The translations under genes and the position numbers were made by a program. Shown piece after piece: positions 44,002 to 52,140 of a stretch of DNA of 64,000 bases; position 1 is the stretch's first letter, and each line of letters begins with the position of its first letter. The notes beneath the pieces were generated by a model. It did no database searches. It was not told the origin of the DNA and saw only the letters and a list, made by a program, of their open reading frames with translations. The DNA comes from Planctomycetota bacterium. GTDB taxonomy: Bacteria; Planctomycetota; Planctomycetia; Pirellulales; Pirellulaceae. Location: contig JABAAE010000002.1 of the NCBI GenBank assembly GCA_014238905.1, forward strand, positions 1 to 64,000. The letters run 5' to 3'.

Positions 44002-44565
44002 ATGTATCGAGTCTTTGCACAACTGGTCTTCTTCCCCACATTCTGGTGGAACCTCTGGATGGCCAAAGTATTAGGCAAAAGAAACTGGTGGGACGAAGTT
44101 GATCCAGCTTTGATTCTTGGAGCCCGCCCCAATCGTAACGACGCCACAAAACTGGCCGGATTGGGGGTAACTGGCGTGGTAAACACCTGCGAAGAATATG
44201 AGGGTCCGGTCGATAGGTACCAAGACTATCAAATCCAACAACTTCACATTCCAACCATCGATTTCACCCACCCAAGAATCGAGGATGTGGAAAAAGCGGT
44301 TGAGTTCATCACCTCCCACGCTGAAAAAGGGGGGCGTGTTTACGTACACTGCAAGGCAGGTCGGGCGCGAAGCGCGACCGTTGCCATTTGCTGGCTCATG
44401 CAATACCGGCACATGTCAGGACAACAAGCGCAGGAACGTCTTTTACGAGCCAGACAGCATGTCAATCGTCGACTGTTGAACCGCCCGGTGGTGATCGAAT
44501 TTCAACGGCGGCGAGAGTTGAATGAGAAGCCAAGCAGAATCAACCATTTACCACGCCAGAAATAG
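44002..44565 (+). CDS. Dual-specificity protein phosphatase (PTPMT1-like)
   Basis: A 187-residue phosphatase. A hydrophobic N-terminus (VFAQLVFFPTFWWNLWMA) may tether it to the membrane. The core has WWDEVDPALILGARPNRNDA, VTGVVNTCEEYEGP, the acidic loop THPRIEDVEKA and the P-loop VHCKAGRARSATVAICWLMQ, with Cys and Arg of the HCxxGxxRS signature in place. Similar bacterial enzymes act on phosphatidylglycerophosphate or on phosphoproteins, and the PTPMT1 likeness would favour the former. The Asp general acid is not certain. A six-copy 16-base repeat lies just after the stop. Confidence 0.85.
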   Translation: MYRVFAQLVFFPTFWWNLWMAKVLGKRNWWDEVDPALILGARPNRNDATKLAGLGVTGVVNTCEEYEGPVDRYQDYQIQQLHIPTIDFTHPRIEDVEKAVEFITSHAEKGGRVYVHCKAGRARSATVAICWLMQYRHMSGQQAQERLLRARQHVNRRLLNRPVVIEFQRRRELNEKPSRINHLPRQK

Positions 44566-44573
44566 TCCAGGTT

Positions 44574-44676
44574 GCTGACGGTCGGTGATGCTGACGGTCG
44601 GTGATGCTGACGGTCGGTGATGCTGACGGCCGGTGATGCTGACGGCCGGTGATGCTGACGGCCGGTGATGCTGACT
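44574..44676. repeat. 16-base tandem repeat, six copies
   Basis: GCTGACGGTCGGTGAT is repeated three times and then GCTGACGGCCGGTGAT three times, ending in a 7-base partial unit. It lies in the gap between the convergent dual-specificity phosphatase and sufS genes. The step change from T to C at one place suggests recent unit duplication. There are no spacers, so it is not a CRISPR array. Confidence 0.9.
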
Positions 44677-44738
44677 GAGCACTCTCAAGTTCTTTACCGG
44701 CATCAACAGTACGATGAACGAACAGCGTGAACGGGGAA

Positions 44739-45980
44739 TCAGCCGACCAGCATGGCGATCGTTTCTTCGACCTGATCAGCAAACCGTTCGACCTCTTGGA
44801 GGGTGTTGTAAAGGTAAAAGCTCGCGCGGCTACTTTCTGAAATCCCAAATTTGGCATGCAACGGCATCGCGCAATGATGACCATTCCTGATGGCAAATCC
44901 CTTGAGGTCAACCATCGTCGAAAAATCCATGGAATTCACTCCTTGGATCACGAAACTGACAATCCCACCCCTCTCCTCCGCTGGAGGCCCGAGGATCGTC
45001 AATCTGTCAACAGAACCAAGTCGATCCATCAACTTGGCCGCCAATAATTGTTCATGGGCAAAAATCTGCTGCAATCCTACCCGTTGCAAATACTCTATCG
45101 CAGGCACCATCCCAATCGCTTGCACGATCGCTGGAGTACCGGCTTCAAATTTGGCAGGTAATTCTCCCGGGGTAAAGCATTCTTGACTTACTGTATTGAT
45201 CATGCTTCCGCCTCCAAGGAAAGGAGGCATTTCCTCAAGCAGTGCTTCCTTGCCGTAAAGAACCCCAACACCGGTTGGGCCCATCATTTTATGTCCACTA
45301 AAGACAAGAAAGTCGACGTCGCTGTGACGCACATCGGTGGGTTCATGGGGCACCGACTGCGCGGCATCCACCATGACTTTGGCCCCAACCTCGTGAGCGC
45401 GCCGAGTCAATTCCTCTACGGGATTACGCGTCCCCAGCACATTGGAAACCGATGCAAAGGAAAAAAGCTTCGTTCGTTCAGTCAGGAAACTGTCCAATGC
45501 TTCCAATTCCAATCGACCTTGCCTATCGATCGGCAGAAATCTCAACTTCAAATCAAGTCGTTTGGCCAATTGTTGCCAAGGAACAATATTGGAATGATGT
45601 TCCATCTCGGTGAGCAAAATTTCATCCCCAGGGGAAAGAAATGCCTCTCCAAAACTATGGGCGACCAAGTTGATCGAACCAGTCGTCCCGCTGGTAAAAA
45701 CGATCTCTTGGGAGCGTTCGGCGTTGATGAACTTCCGCACTGCCTCCCTGGCATCTTCAAACAGATCACTGGCTATCAGGCTAAGAGAATGACTCCCCCT
45801 GTGTACATTCGAATACGATTTGGCGTAGCAATCCATCATGACGTCCATCACTTGGTGAGGACGCTGGGTGGACGCACCGTTATCGAAATAAACCAGTTTT
45901 TTGGTTCCGTGCACCGGTTGTTGGAGGATCGGGAAATCCTCTCGCAACAACTCGGGATCGAAGAAAGCGTGTTGGCTCAC
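44739..45980 (-). CDS. sufS: Cysteine desulfurase, SufS type
   Basis: A 413-residue PLP enzyme that removes sulfur from L-cysteine for iron-sulfur cluster assembly. It has KLVYFDNGASTQRPHQVMD, the EIVFTSGTTGSINLVAHSF strand-loop, MEHHSNIVPWQQLA, VMVDAAQSVPH, the PLP Lys in FSGHKMMGPTGVGVLYGK, and the catalytic Cys in GHHCAMPLH, all typical of group II desulfurases. The frame extends to 46088, but a GTG at 45980 gives the normal family N-terminus (VSQHAFFDPELLREDFPIL). Other suf genes are not adjacent, so it stands alone here. Length and motifs are regular. Confidence 0.9.
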   Translation of the reverse strand: MSQHAFFDPELLREDFPILQQPVHGTKKLVYFDNGASTQRPHQVMDVMMDCYAKSYSNVHRGSHSLSLIASDLFEDAREAVRKFINAERSQEIVFTSGTTGSINLVAHSFGEAFLSPGDEILLTEMEHHSNIVPWQQLAKRLDLKLRFLPIDRQGRLELEALDSFLTERTKLFSFASVSNVLGTRNPVEELTRRAHEVGAKVMVDAAQSVPHEPTDVRHSDVDFLVFSGHKMMGPTGVGVLYGKEALLEEMPPFLGGGSMINTVSQECFTPGELPAKFEAGTPAIVQAIGMVPAIEYLQRVGLQQIFAHEQLLAAKLMDRLGSVDRLTILGPPAEERGGIVSFVIQGVNSMDFSTMVDLKGFAIRNGHHCAMPLHAKFGISESSRASFYLYNTLQEVERFADQVEETIAMLVG

Positions 45981-46088
45981 AAAATCAATCCAAAGGAAAA
46001 AGCAGATCTCAAGGGGTATGCAAAAAAAGCCGTTGATCGAAAAGCGGCTGCTGCCACCAACGCAAATTGCCGATGGATTTGGCTGCAA

Positions 46089-46446
46089 AGCCCTGCTTAG
46101 AACCGCGATAATCGCCGTATATTCACGCCACCCCTCCCAAGTCTATTCTCCACCGATAAAACGGACAATATCCTCAGTCTTTGGTTAAGGCATAGAATCC
46201 ATTCGATTCAACACTCAATCGCCCTATTTCTGTTGGGCAAAGGGTCCAGAGTTAATCAATATTCCAAATCTGCAGGACAAACCATGTTCTCTCGATTCGG
46301 AATATGAAATCAATCGATGTTAAACGATAGCTGATCATTCGTTTTAGACAAAAATCGGACTTGTCCGATTTGCCCGCTTGTCTTCATGCTGAATCGGTTT
46401 TTGCACCACTCTTTCAACAGATTATGTCCCCCCCAAGCAAAAACTC
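46089..46446. other. Gap with inverted repeat; no gene seen
   Basis: About 360 bases between divergent genes. The one notable structure is the inverted repeat at 46352-46371, listed on its own. Confidence 0.4.
46352..46371. promoter_or_regulatory. Perfect inverted repeat AAATCGGAC-TT-GTCCGATTT
   Basis: Nine-base arms with a two-base centre, 76 bases before the MORN-repeat gene. It has no T-tract after either arm, so an operator is as likely as a terminator. Its binding factor is unknown. Confidence 0.45.
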
Positions 46447-47934
46447 ATGACTGTTTTTGGAATCCAAACAAATTCGCACCCAACCACCGGACGTTGGCCA
46501 ACAATTGTCGCAGCAATGGCAATTCTTCATTGTCTACTCGCCCTATCGACCCATGGGCAAACTGGTGTGCAGTTGAATACTCCTCTATTAAATCAAAGCA
46601 GTGCAGCGCCGCTTTCTGCTCCCACAATGCCGCCCGAAACAATATCATCTCCCAAGCCAACACCCAGATTCTTAATCGCTCCTTCGATTGCTCCCTCGGC
46701 TGCTCCAGCATCCCCTGCCCTTCCCAAACAAAAGCCAGAATTTGGGACTCGGCAAGTCATTCCCAAAACACCGTCTCTAGCGGGGCCCCCATTTTCACAA
46801 CAGTTTATTCCGAATAACAATTCAGCCGCCGAGATGCCAGGGGTCCCCCAACCGATCAACCCTTCTGGTAACGATTCGGTCGTACTCCCGGTTCCCAACC
46901 AGTCTCAAGTCCCGAATGCCAACGGTGCACCAATGGGGATCTCCGGCAACGTTGAGACAATCAAAGAACGCTATGAAAACGGCACAATAAGAATTGAACG
47001 GCAGGTCATCCTGGACAAAGACGGTAATTACGTGAATCACGGCTATTGGAAATTTTATCTCAAGAATGGAAAAGTGGCCGGGCAAGCGTTTTTTGTCAAC
47101 GGTGCTAAGACAGGCGCTTGGTCACGATGGGTCATCGCCACCGAGGCGCCAGCATTAGCAAAAAAGTCGTTCCAAAATTTCAAACCTCCATTTTTGTCCA
47201 CATTCCATTATGACAATGACCAATTGAGTGGTCCGTGGCGGTTGACAGATTCCGGCAATCGAACGCTTTGTGAAATCGGTCTTAAAAACGGGCAACGGGA
47301 TTCTAAAGCCACTTGGTTCCATGCAAATGGGACCAAGTCGATCGAAATGCAGTATGCCAATGGAAAACTGCATGGCCCGTTTCGCCGATGGAATCCACAG
47401 GGGAAAATTATCGAAAATCGAGAGTTTGCCGAAGGTCAGGAAATCGGAAAAATAACTGAATTCCACCGTCCTGAAATCAAGAAAATCGAATATGGAATAT
47501 TAGCTGGCGAAATACAACTTTTGGAAAACGATCAACCCTGGGAGGTCATTTTTGCAATTGAAGAAAAAGGGGGTCCCAACATCAAACACGGCCCCGTCAA
47601 ATCCTGGTATTCCAATGGGCAACTCCAGCTCATCGGCAATTTCGATCACGATTCTCAAAAAGGCGACTTCATCTGGTTTTTCCAAAACGGTCAAAAGCAG
47701 GCCGAGGGGAGAATCCTTAGCAACGTCCGCCAGGGAGCCTGGAGTTGGTGGCACCCCAACGGGATGAAGGCATCCAGTGGAGCTTACCTCGATGGAGCAC
47801 CTTCTGGAAACTGGCAGTGGTGGCAGAACAATGGCAAATTGTCCCGATCGAAGGATTACGGCGATATCCTGCCCACCGGTGGAGACCCGGCCCAGGCTGG
47901 CGTCATGCAAAATGCTGGGTTTAAGAACCAGTAA
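46447..47934 (+). CDS. Secreted MORN-repeat protein
   Basis: A 495-residue protein with a signal-like hydrophobic stretch (IVAAMAILHCLLALSTHGQ, about 20-38). Residues 39-165 are Pro/Ala/Ser-rich and likely disordered. From about 175 on, MORN_2-type repeats recur, each with an NGK-x-x-G-x-W pattern: KNGKVAGQAFFVNG, ANGKLHGPFRRWNPQGK, SNGQLQLIGNFD, QNGQKQAEGRI, PNGMKASSGAYLDGAPSGNW. These repeats form beta hairpins thought to act in protein or membrane contact. The repeats are intact and the length is normal for planctomycete members. An inverted repeat precedes the gene and a terminator follows. Confidence 0.8.
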   Translation: MTVFGIQTNSHPTTGRWPTIVAAMAILHCLLALSTHGQTGVQLNTPLLNQSSAAPLSAPTMPPETISSPKPTPRFLIAPSIAPSAAPASPALPKQKPEFGTRQVIPKTPSLAGPPFSQQFIPNNNSAAEMPGVPQPINPSGNDSVVLPVPNQSQVPNANGAPMGISGNVETIKERYENGTIRIERQVILDKDGNYVNHGYWKFYLKNGKVAGQAFFVNGAKTGAWSRWVIATEAPALAKKSFQNFKPPFLSTFHYDNDQLSGPWRLTDSGNRTLCEIGLKNGQRDSKATWFHANGTKSIEMQYANGKLHGPFRRWNPQGKIIENREFAEGQEIGKITEFHRPEIKKIEYGILAGEIQLLENDQPWEVIFAIEEKGGPNIKHGPVKSWYSNGQLQLIGNFDHDSQKGDFIWFFQNGQKQAEGRILSNVRQGAWSWWHPNGMKASSGAYLDGAPSGNWQWWQNNGKLSRSKDYGDILPTGGDPAQAGVMQNAGFKNQ

Positions 47935-48049
47935 ACTTGCAGGTCTATCCTGCTAAACAGACGGACAAACGTGAAAAGAAAAGCCCCACCTTCGCTGATG
48001 CATCATTTTCAACTTCAGAAATAGCGTTCTCAACATCAGTCACCAATCG

Positions 48050-48077
48050 AAAACAGGCCGCTTGAGCGACCTGTTTT
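48050..48077 (+). terminator. Hairpin terminator after the MORN gene
   Basis: AAAACAGG-C-CGCT-TG-AGCG-A-CCTGTTTT folds with one mismatch and is followed by ATTT. It stands 115 bases beyond the stop at 47934. The other strand is also T-rich after the stem, so it may act both ways for the convergent gene at 48157. Confidence 0.6.
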
Positions 48078-48156
48078 ATTTCGGCAGTTTGAAGCCTATC
48101 GCTCCGACGACACTTGACGACCAAGCCACCTCGGAGATTCTCCAATCATCAATTGA

Positions 48157-48543
48157 TTAAAAGACGTCCAACTGAAAATGGTGCCCCCAATGGTATCTTC
48201 GACCAGATGGGTACGCATTGTGCCAACCCCGGTTATAGACCGGGACTCTCATTTCCTGTGGGTAACGATGATACATACTGTTGCTGCTACGGTAGTACTC
48301 GTTGCCCCAAAAATTCTGTGGATAATAAACGTACGGATAGTGGTAATACCGATTCCAGTCCTGAGCGTTTTGTTGTCCACCCCAAGCTTTGCCATAGGCC
48401 CGTTGAGCCTGTGGAGCCTGTTGAGCCTGTGGAGCCTGACTATAGGCTTGTTGATAGGTTCCCTGCGCGTTTGATTCTGAAACGGAAAAAAACAGGCCAC
48501 ATCCAAGAAACGCAATCGATGCCAGCATTGCACGACGTACCAT
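48157..48543 (-). CDS. Small secreted Tyr/Gln-rich protein
   Basis: About 128 residues with a good signal peptide (MLASIAFLGCGLFFSVSESN). The mature part is low in complexity: an Ala/Pro/Gln stretch (QAPQAQQAPQAQ, encoded by an 18-base repeat) and then a Tyr/Trp/His-rich segment (NRYYHYPYVYYPQNFWGNEY). Such secreted proteins are frequent in planctomycetes, but their role is unknown; a surface or matrix part is possible. GGGGGAAG stands five bases before the ATG at 48543, a strong ribosome site. Confidence 0.65.
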   Translation of the reverse strand: MVRRAMLASIAFLGCGLFFSVSESNAQGTYQQAYSQAPQAQQAPQAQRAYGKAWGGQQNAQDWNRYYHYPYVYYPQNFWGNEYYRSSNSMYHRYPQEMRVPVYNRGWHNAYPSGRRYHWGHHFQLDVF

Positions 48544-48584
48544 CGCGGCTTCCCCCCTCTGTAAATCTTGAATTAGAGCAACCT

Positions 48585-48875
48585 TCAAACCGTGTTCTGG
48601 GTCAGTTTGAGAGCCACCGTCATCATAAGAATTGTTGGTAAATCCCCGATTTCAATCGGAAACAACGTGCTTTTATCTTTCACGCTGTCAATCTTTATCG
48701 GCTTCGCAACATAATCGAATAAGAAAATTCCCACAAAATCGTTGCAATCCGAATGAAGGTCGAGATGCATGCAATCCTGCAAGCTCTCCAGATCCAACGC
48801 TCCGCTCGGAAACCGGCGGCCAGAAAGAGCCAAAGCACTGATGGGAAAAAATGCTTCCACCAACATTGACAGCAA
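48585..48875 (-). CDS. Short hypothetical protein, uncertain
   Basis: A 96-residue frame in the same direction as its neighbours, ending 42 bases before the next start. It reads IDSVKDKSTLFPIEIGDLPT in the C-terminal half and has no recognisable domain. The ribosome site is weak. I keep it because it fills an otherwise empty 320-base space and overlaps no gene, but it may be chance. Confidence 0.3.
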   Translation of the reverse strand: MLSMLVEAFFPISALALSGRRFPSGALDLESLQDCMHLDLHSDCNDFVGIFLFDYVAKPIKIDSVKDKSTLFPIEIGDLPTILMMTVALKLTQNTV

Positions 48876-48905
48876 GAGACGAGCCAGTGTGGATGACCCA
48901 ACAGA

Positions 48906-49688
48906 CTAATGGGGCATCTTTCCCTGATTTAATTCTTCCTCCCAAGCATCCATTAAAGGCCAGTCCGTCGCACAGGTTCCGAAATCTGCCATATGGAGAT
49001 AACCGTTCAAGCGTTTGATGGTGGCATCAAGCAGTTGGTTATCTTTTCTGAATACTGGACCGTGGCTCGGCAGTAACCATTCCACATCACTTTCGCGGAT
49101 GCGAGTTAAAGACTTGATGAAAGCCGGAATATCACTTCCATGATGGGCATCAATCGCGCCGACACAACCATCGCGATAGATATTGTCACCGCAAAAAAGA
49201 AGGTTACCCAGCCGAAACGACAGTTGGCTATCGGTATGGCCTGGCGTCAGCCATACATCCATGTCCAATCCCCCAATGCTAATTGATTCACCATCGTCAA
49301 TCGTCTGATCGACATCAACGGGTGGCATTTTCAGATCGATACCCTGAGCATCGATCTTTGCAAACGTCAGAATGGGGTCTCCGGTTTTCAATGGTGTTGC
49401 GGCCAATTCGTGAGCAAGAACGGGGGCTTTCAAAATACCCTTCAACTTTGCCAAACCTTGTATATGGTCCACATCGGCATGTGTCGCAATTAATCCGACA
49501 CAATTTGAAAACGGAAAGTCCATCTGTCGAATGGTCTCAATAACATCATCAACGACATCCTCGTAGCCAATATCAATCAATAGCCATTGGTCACCGTTGT
49601 ATACCAGATAAACATTACACCCGATGATTCGACCAAGCTGGTAATTCAGCTCAATGACGTTTGGAAAAATTGGATTCCGCTTTAACAT
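48906..49688 (-). CDS. Metallo-beta-lactamase-fold hydrolase
   Basis: A 260-residue enzyme with the di-zinc motif THADVDHIQG (HxxxDH type), then VWLTPGHTDSQLSFRLGN with the next His and LLFCGDNIYRDGCVG with the bridging Asp, and LLPSHGPVF for the last His. A flat start (NVIELNYQLGRIIGCNVYLV) is normal. There is no signal peptide. The family includes glyoxalase-II-like and quorum-type lactone hydrolases; the true substrate is unknown. The gene stands alone between the small frame and a gap. Confidence 0.85.
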   Translation of the reverse strand: MLKRNPIFPNVIELNYQLGRIIGCNVYLVYNGDQWLLIDIGYEDVVDDVIETIRQMDFPFSNCVGLIATHADVDHIQGLAKLKGILKAPVLAHELAATPLKTGDPILTFAKIDAQGIDLKMPPVDVDQTIDDGESISIGGLDMDVWLTPGHTDSQLSFRLGNLLFCGDNIYRDGCVGAIDAHHGSDIPAFIKSLTRIRESDVEWLLPSHGPVFRKDNQLLDATIKRLNGYLHMADFGTCATDWPLMDAWEEELNQGKMPH

Positions 49689-50022
49689 TTTCAGTTCAAT
49701 TCTAATTAAATAAGCCAGTCTGCTACAGAAATCAATTTACCACTCTCCGAGTCTCGAGAGCCAACACAGAAACCTGTTTGAATCAAAATAGGCGAAGCCT
49801 TTTTCGGGTAAAGACAATGTTCATGCCATATTTTAAGCGCGATTCCATTTCAAAAGCGATTACCACGGGTTGCATTGCCGTGAATCGAAATCGATTTAAC
49901 AACCAACACACTGCCTTTTGCATAGGTACGCAGAAGACCAGCCCCATCCTGCCAACATTGCAGATTCTAGAAGGCTCCGATAGGAACCACAACTCCAACA
50001 ATGAACCAATTCAAAATCCATC
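49689..50022. other. Gap with no gene seen
   Basis: About 330 bases between the hydrolase and the epimerase genes, both on the minus strand. Short frames here lack support. Confidence 0.4.
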
Positions 50023-50922
50023 TCAGTCATTTTGAGGTTTCAGGGCTTCTATCAAGCCCTGCTGATAACTGGGAAATAGAAATTGATACCGGGTGTGGGC
50101 GACCAACTTGCGATTCGAAACCTTCTTGCTAGTCGATCCCCGGCCAACCCCCAATTCAGCGGAAACCGGAACTCGAAATCGTGGCAAACCGACACCGGAC
50201 TGCCTGGCAACCTCGGTATAAAAATCACGTCGATCGACCGGATTTCCGTCAGCCACATTAAAAAATTCCACTTCCTGTTTGTCAGCCGAAGATTCCATCA
50301 AGCACCTCGAAATTGCTGCAGCATCCGCGACGTGGATCAGATTAAGGAAACTATTCTGCGCGACGGGCATCAAGGTGTCCGGCTCAGTCGTTCCTTTTAG
50401 TCGATTGAGATTAGGGACTCGATTTGGCCCATAGATGCCAGCAAATCTAAGAATGGTCACCGGACAGTTCAGCTCAGCAGCCAACAATGCCTCTTCGGCC
50501 TGAAGGCAAATTCGGCCACTCTCGCCACTGGGTGAAGTTTCGGAGGTCTCGGTAACCCATTCTCCAAATTTTTGGCCATAAACGCCGGTTGAGCTGACGT
50601 AGACAAAATTCCGGGAAGGGGCTTGGATTTGATTCAAAAATCGTCGCAAACCATCGACATACACGGTTTGTTTGGAAGACTGGCCATTTCGATCAAATCC
50701 AACGCAATAAACGATGGTATCGAATTGCATGCCACCCAAATCAGAATGTTGCGGATTCACCACATCGAGCTGAATCGGGATCACATCCTGATCCAATAAT
50801 CCTTGAAAACTCTCGGCAAAACGGGTGGTACCGTAAATTTCGTACCGATCTCGGTCGAGAATACGGGCTAAAAAGCGTCCAAAATAGCCAAACCCAACAA
50901 TAAGCAGTCGTTGTCGATCCAT
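50023..50922 (-). CDS. NAD-dependent epimerase/dehydratase-like SDR protein
   Basis: A 299-residue extended SDR protein. The start MDRQRLLIVGFGYFGRFLAR holds the dinucleotide motif GxGxxGxxLA. Next come TIVYCVGFDRN, the VYVSSTGVYGQKFGEWV strand with the catalytic Tyr and Thr, then a sugar-epimerase-like TILRFAGIYGPNR and the C-terminal LPRFRVPVSAELG. The canonical YxxxK pair is not obvious, so this may be one of the atypical YeeZ-like members that bind but may not react. No sugar genes adjoin. The function is undetermined. Confidence 0.82.
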   Translation of the reverse strand: MDRQRLLIVGFGYFGRFLARILDRDRYEIYGTTRFAESFQGLLDQDVIPIQLDVVNPQHSDLGGMQFDTIVYCVGFDRNGQSSKQTVYVDGLRRFLNQIQAPSRNFVYVSSTGVYGQKFGEWVTETSETSPSGESGRICLQAEEALLAAELNCPVTILRFAGIYGPNRVPNLNRLKGTTEPDTLMPVAQNSFLNLIHVADAAAISRCLMESSADKQEVEFFNVADGNPVDRRDFYTEVARQSGVGLPRFRVPVSAELGVGRGSTSKKVSNRKLVAHTRYQFLFPSYQQGLIEALKPQND

Positions 50923-51105
50923 GGGAAAAAACTGATAATTCTCTTAACCGTGCGCTTTTTGTGAATCTCTACTACGAAGAAGTAACGAAATCTTTTACAT
51001 AGAAACTTGATCGCATTTTTTCAGTTATATTAATAATCTAGCGCTTCCATTCTTTGAAACCCCACACAACCGATCCTTAAATCCTTAGTAAAGGGTTCAC
51101 CTTCG

Positions 51106-52116
51106 ATGAAACAGTTACTGGTTACCGGCGTTCTGACGGTTTTTTCCGTTTATACCGCATTTTCCTCCGCTCAAGAGGATGAACTTCAGATTTCACCCAA
51201 TCTGGCTACCATTTTCAAAGATGGAACCCCAACGTCTCTGCTTGATTTGAAGGCGATGCAGGACCATGTCGTCAAGTTGACGAAGAAAGTGATGCCAGCA
51301 GTCGTTGGCGTTCGCGTCGGACAGGCTTCAGGAAGCGGGGTCATCATCTCCAAAGACGGCTATGTACTCACCGCCGGCCATGTCGTGCAGCGTCCCAATA
51401 TTGACTGTCAAATCATTTTACCGAGCGGAAAGATATTAAAGGGTAAAACGTTGGGTATGGAATCCGGCAAAGACTCAGGCCTGATGAAGATTACCGAAAA
51501 AGGTACCTATCCCTATTTGGAAATGGGGAATTCAAAGGATGTGGAAAAAGGACAATGGATCATTGCACTAGGCCACCCGGGTGGTTTTGATCCTAAACGG
51601 ACTCCTCCACTACGAGTTGGCCGGGTTTACGGTCGGTCAAGAACGAGCCGGATGATTCAAACCGATTGCGTTTTGGTAGGTGGTGATTCAGGGGGGCCTT
51701 TATTTGACATGTCTGGCAAGGTCATTGGGATTCACAGTCGCATCAATGCAAGTACCCGCGACGGGCAATTCGTTGGCAACTTTCATGTACCGGTCAATAT
51801 TTATGCAGAGACTTTCGACAAACTCGCTGCCGGAGAGAACATAGGAAAAGCCTCAACAGGCAAACGGCCGAGTCTCGGCTTTTCAATTCAACCTGATCAG
51901 TTAGCACCAACGATCAAATCTTTGGTCAAAGATGCTCCTGCCGAGAAGGCCGGATTGAAAGTTGGTGACGTGATCGTGGAGATTGATGGAATTAGAACAC
52001 GAACCAAGACAGCACTGGGAAACGCCATGTTAAAGAAAAAGACCGGCGACAAAGTGAAAATCAAAGTAAAACGTGGTGACAAAGAGTTAGAGGTCACCGC
52101 TGAATTGCGTCAGTAG
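51106..52116 (+). CDS. HtrA/DegP-type serine protease with one PDZ domain
   Basis: A 336-residue exported protease (signal about 1-22, LLVTGVLTVFSVYTAFSSAQ). The catalytic triad is complete: His92 in VLTAGHVVQ, Asp123 in GKDSGLMKI and Ser195 in VGGDSGGPLFDMSG. One PDZ domain follows from about 245 to 335 (SLGFSIQPDQLAPTIKSLV, AEKAGLKVGDVIVEIDGI). It should degrade or refold exported proteins in the periplasm. Its stop is 24 bases before the next gene, a catalytically dead paralogue, so the pair is probably one operon. Confidence 0.92.
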   Translation: MKQLLVTGVLTVFSVYTAFSSAQEDELQISPNLATIFKDGTPTSLLDLKAMQDHVVKLTKKVMPAVVGVRVGQASGSGVIISKDGYVLTAGHVVQRPNIDCQIILPSGKILKGKTLGMESGKDSGLMKITEKGTYPYLEMGNSKDVEKGQWIIALGHPGGFDPKRTPPLRVGRVYGRSRTSRMIQTDCVLVGGDSGGPLFDMSGKVIGIHSRINASTRDGQFVGNFHVPVNIYAETFDKLAAGENIGKASTGKRPSLGFSIQPDQLAPTIKSLVKDAPAEKAGLKVGDVIVEIDGIRTRTKTALGNAMLKKKTGDKVKIKVKRGDKELEVTAELRQ

Positions 52117-52140
52117 AGAAAGCACATAAGAGGAAAAGAA

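Noticed and set aside
44574..44676. CRISPR array
   Set aside because: The units are contiguous with no spacers and no cas genes are near.
45183..46100. 305-residue open frame on the plus strand
   Set aside because: It lies entirely opposite the sufS gene, whose motifs are complete; the antisense product has no recognisable features.
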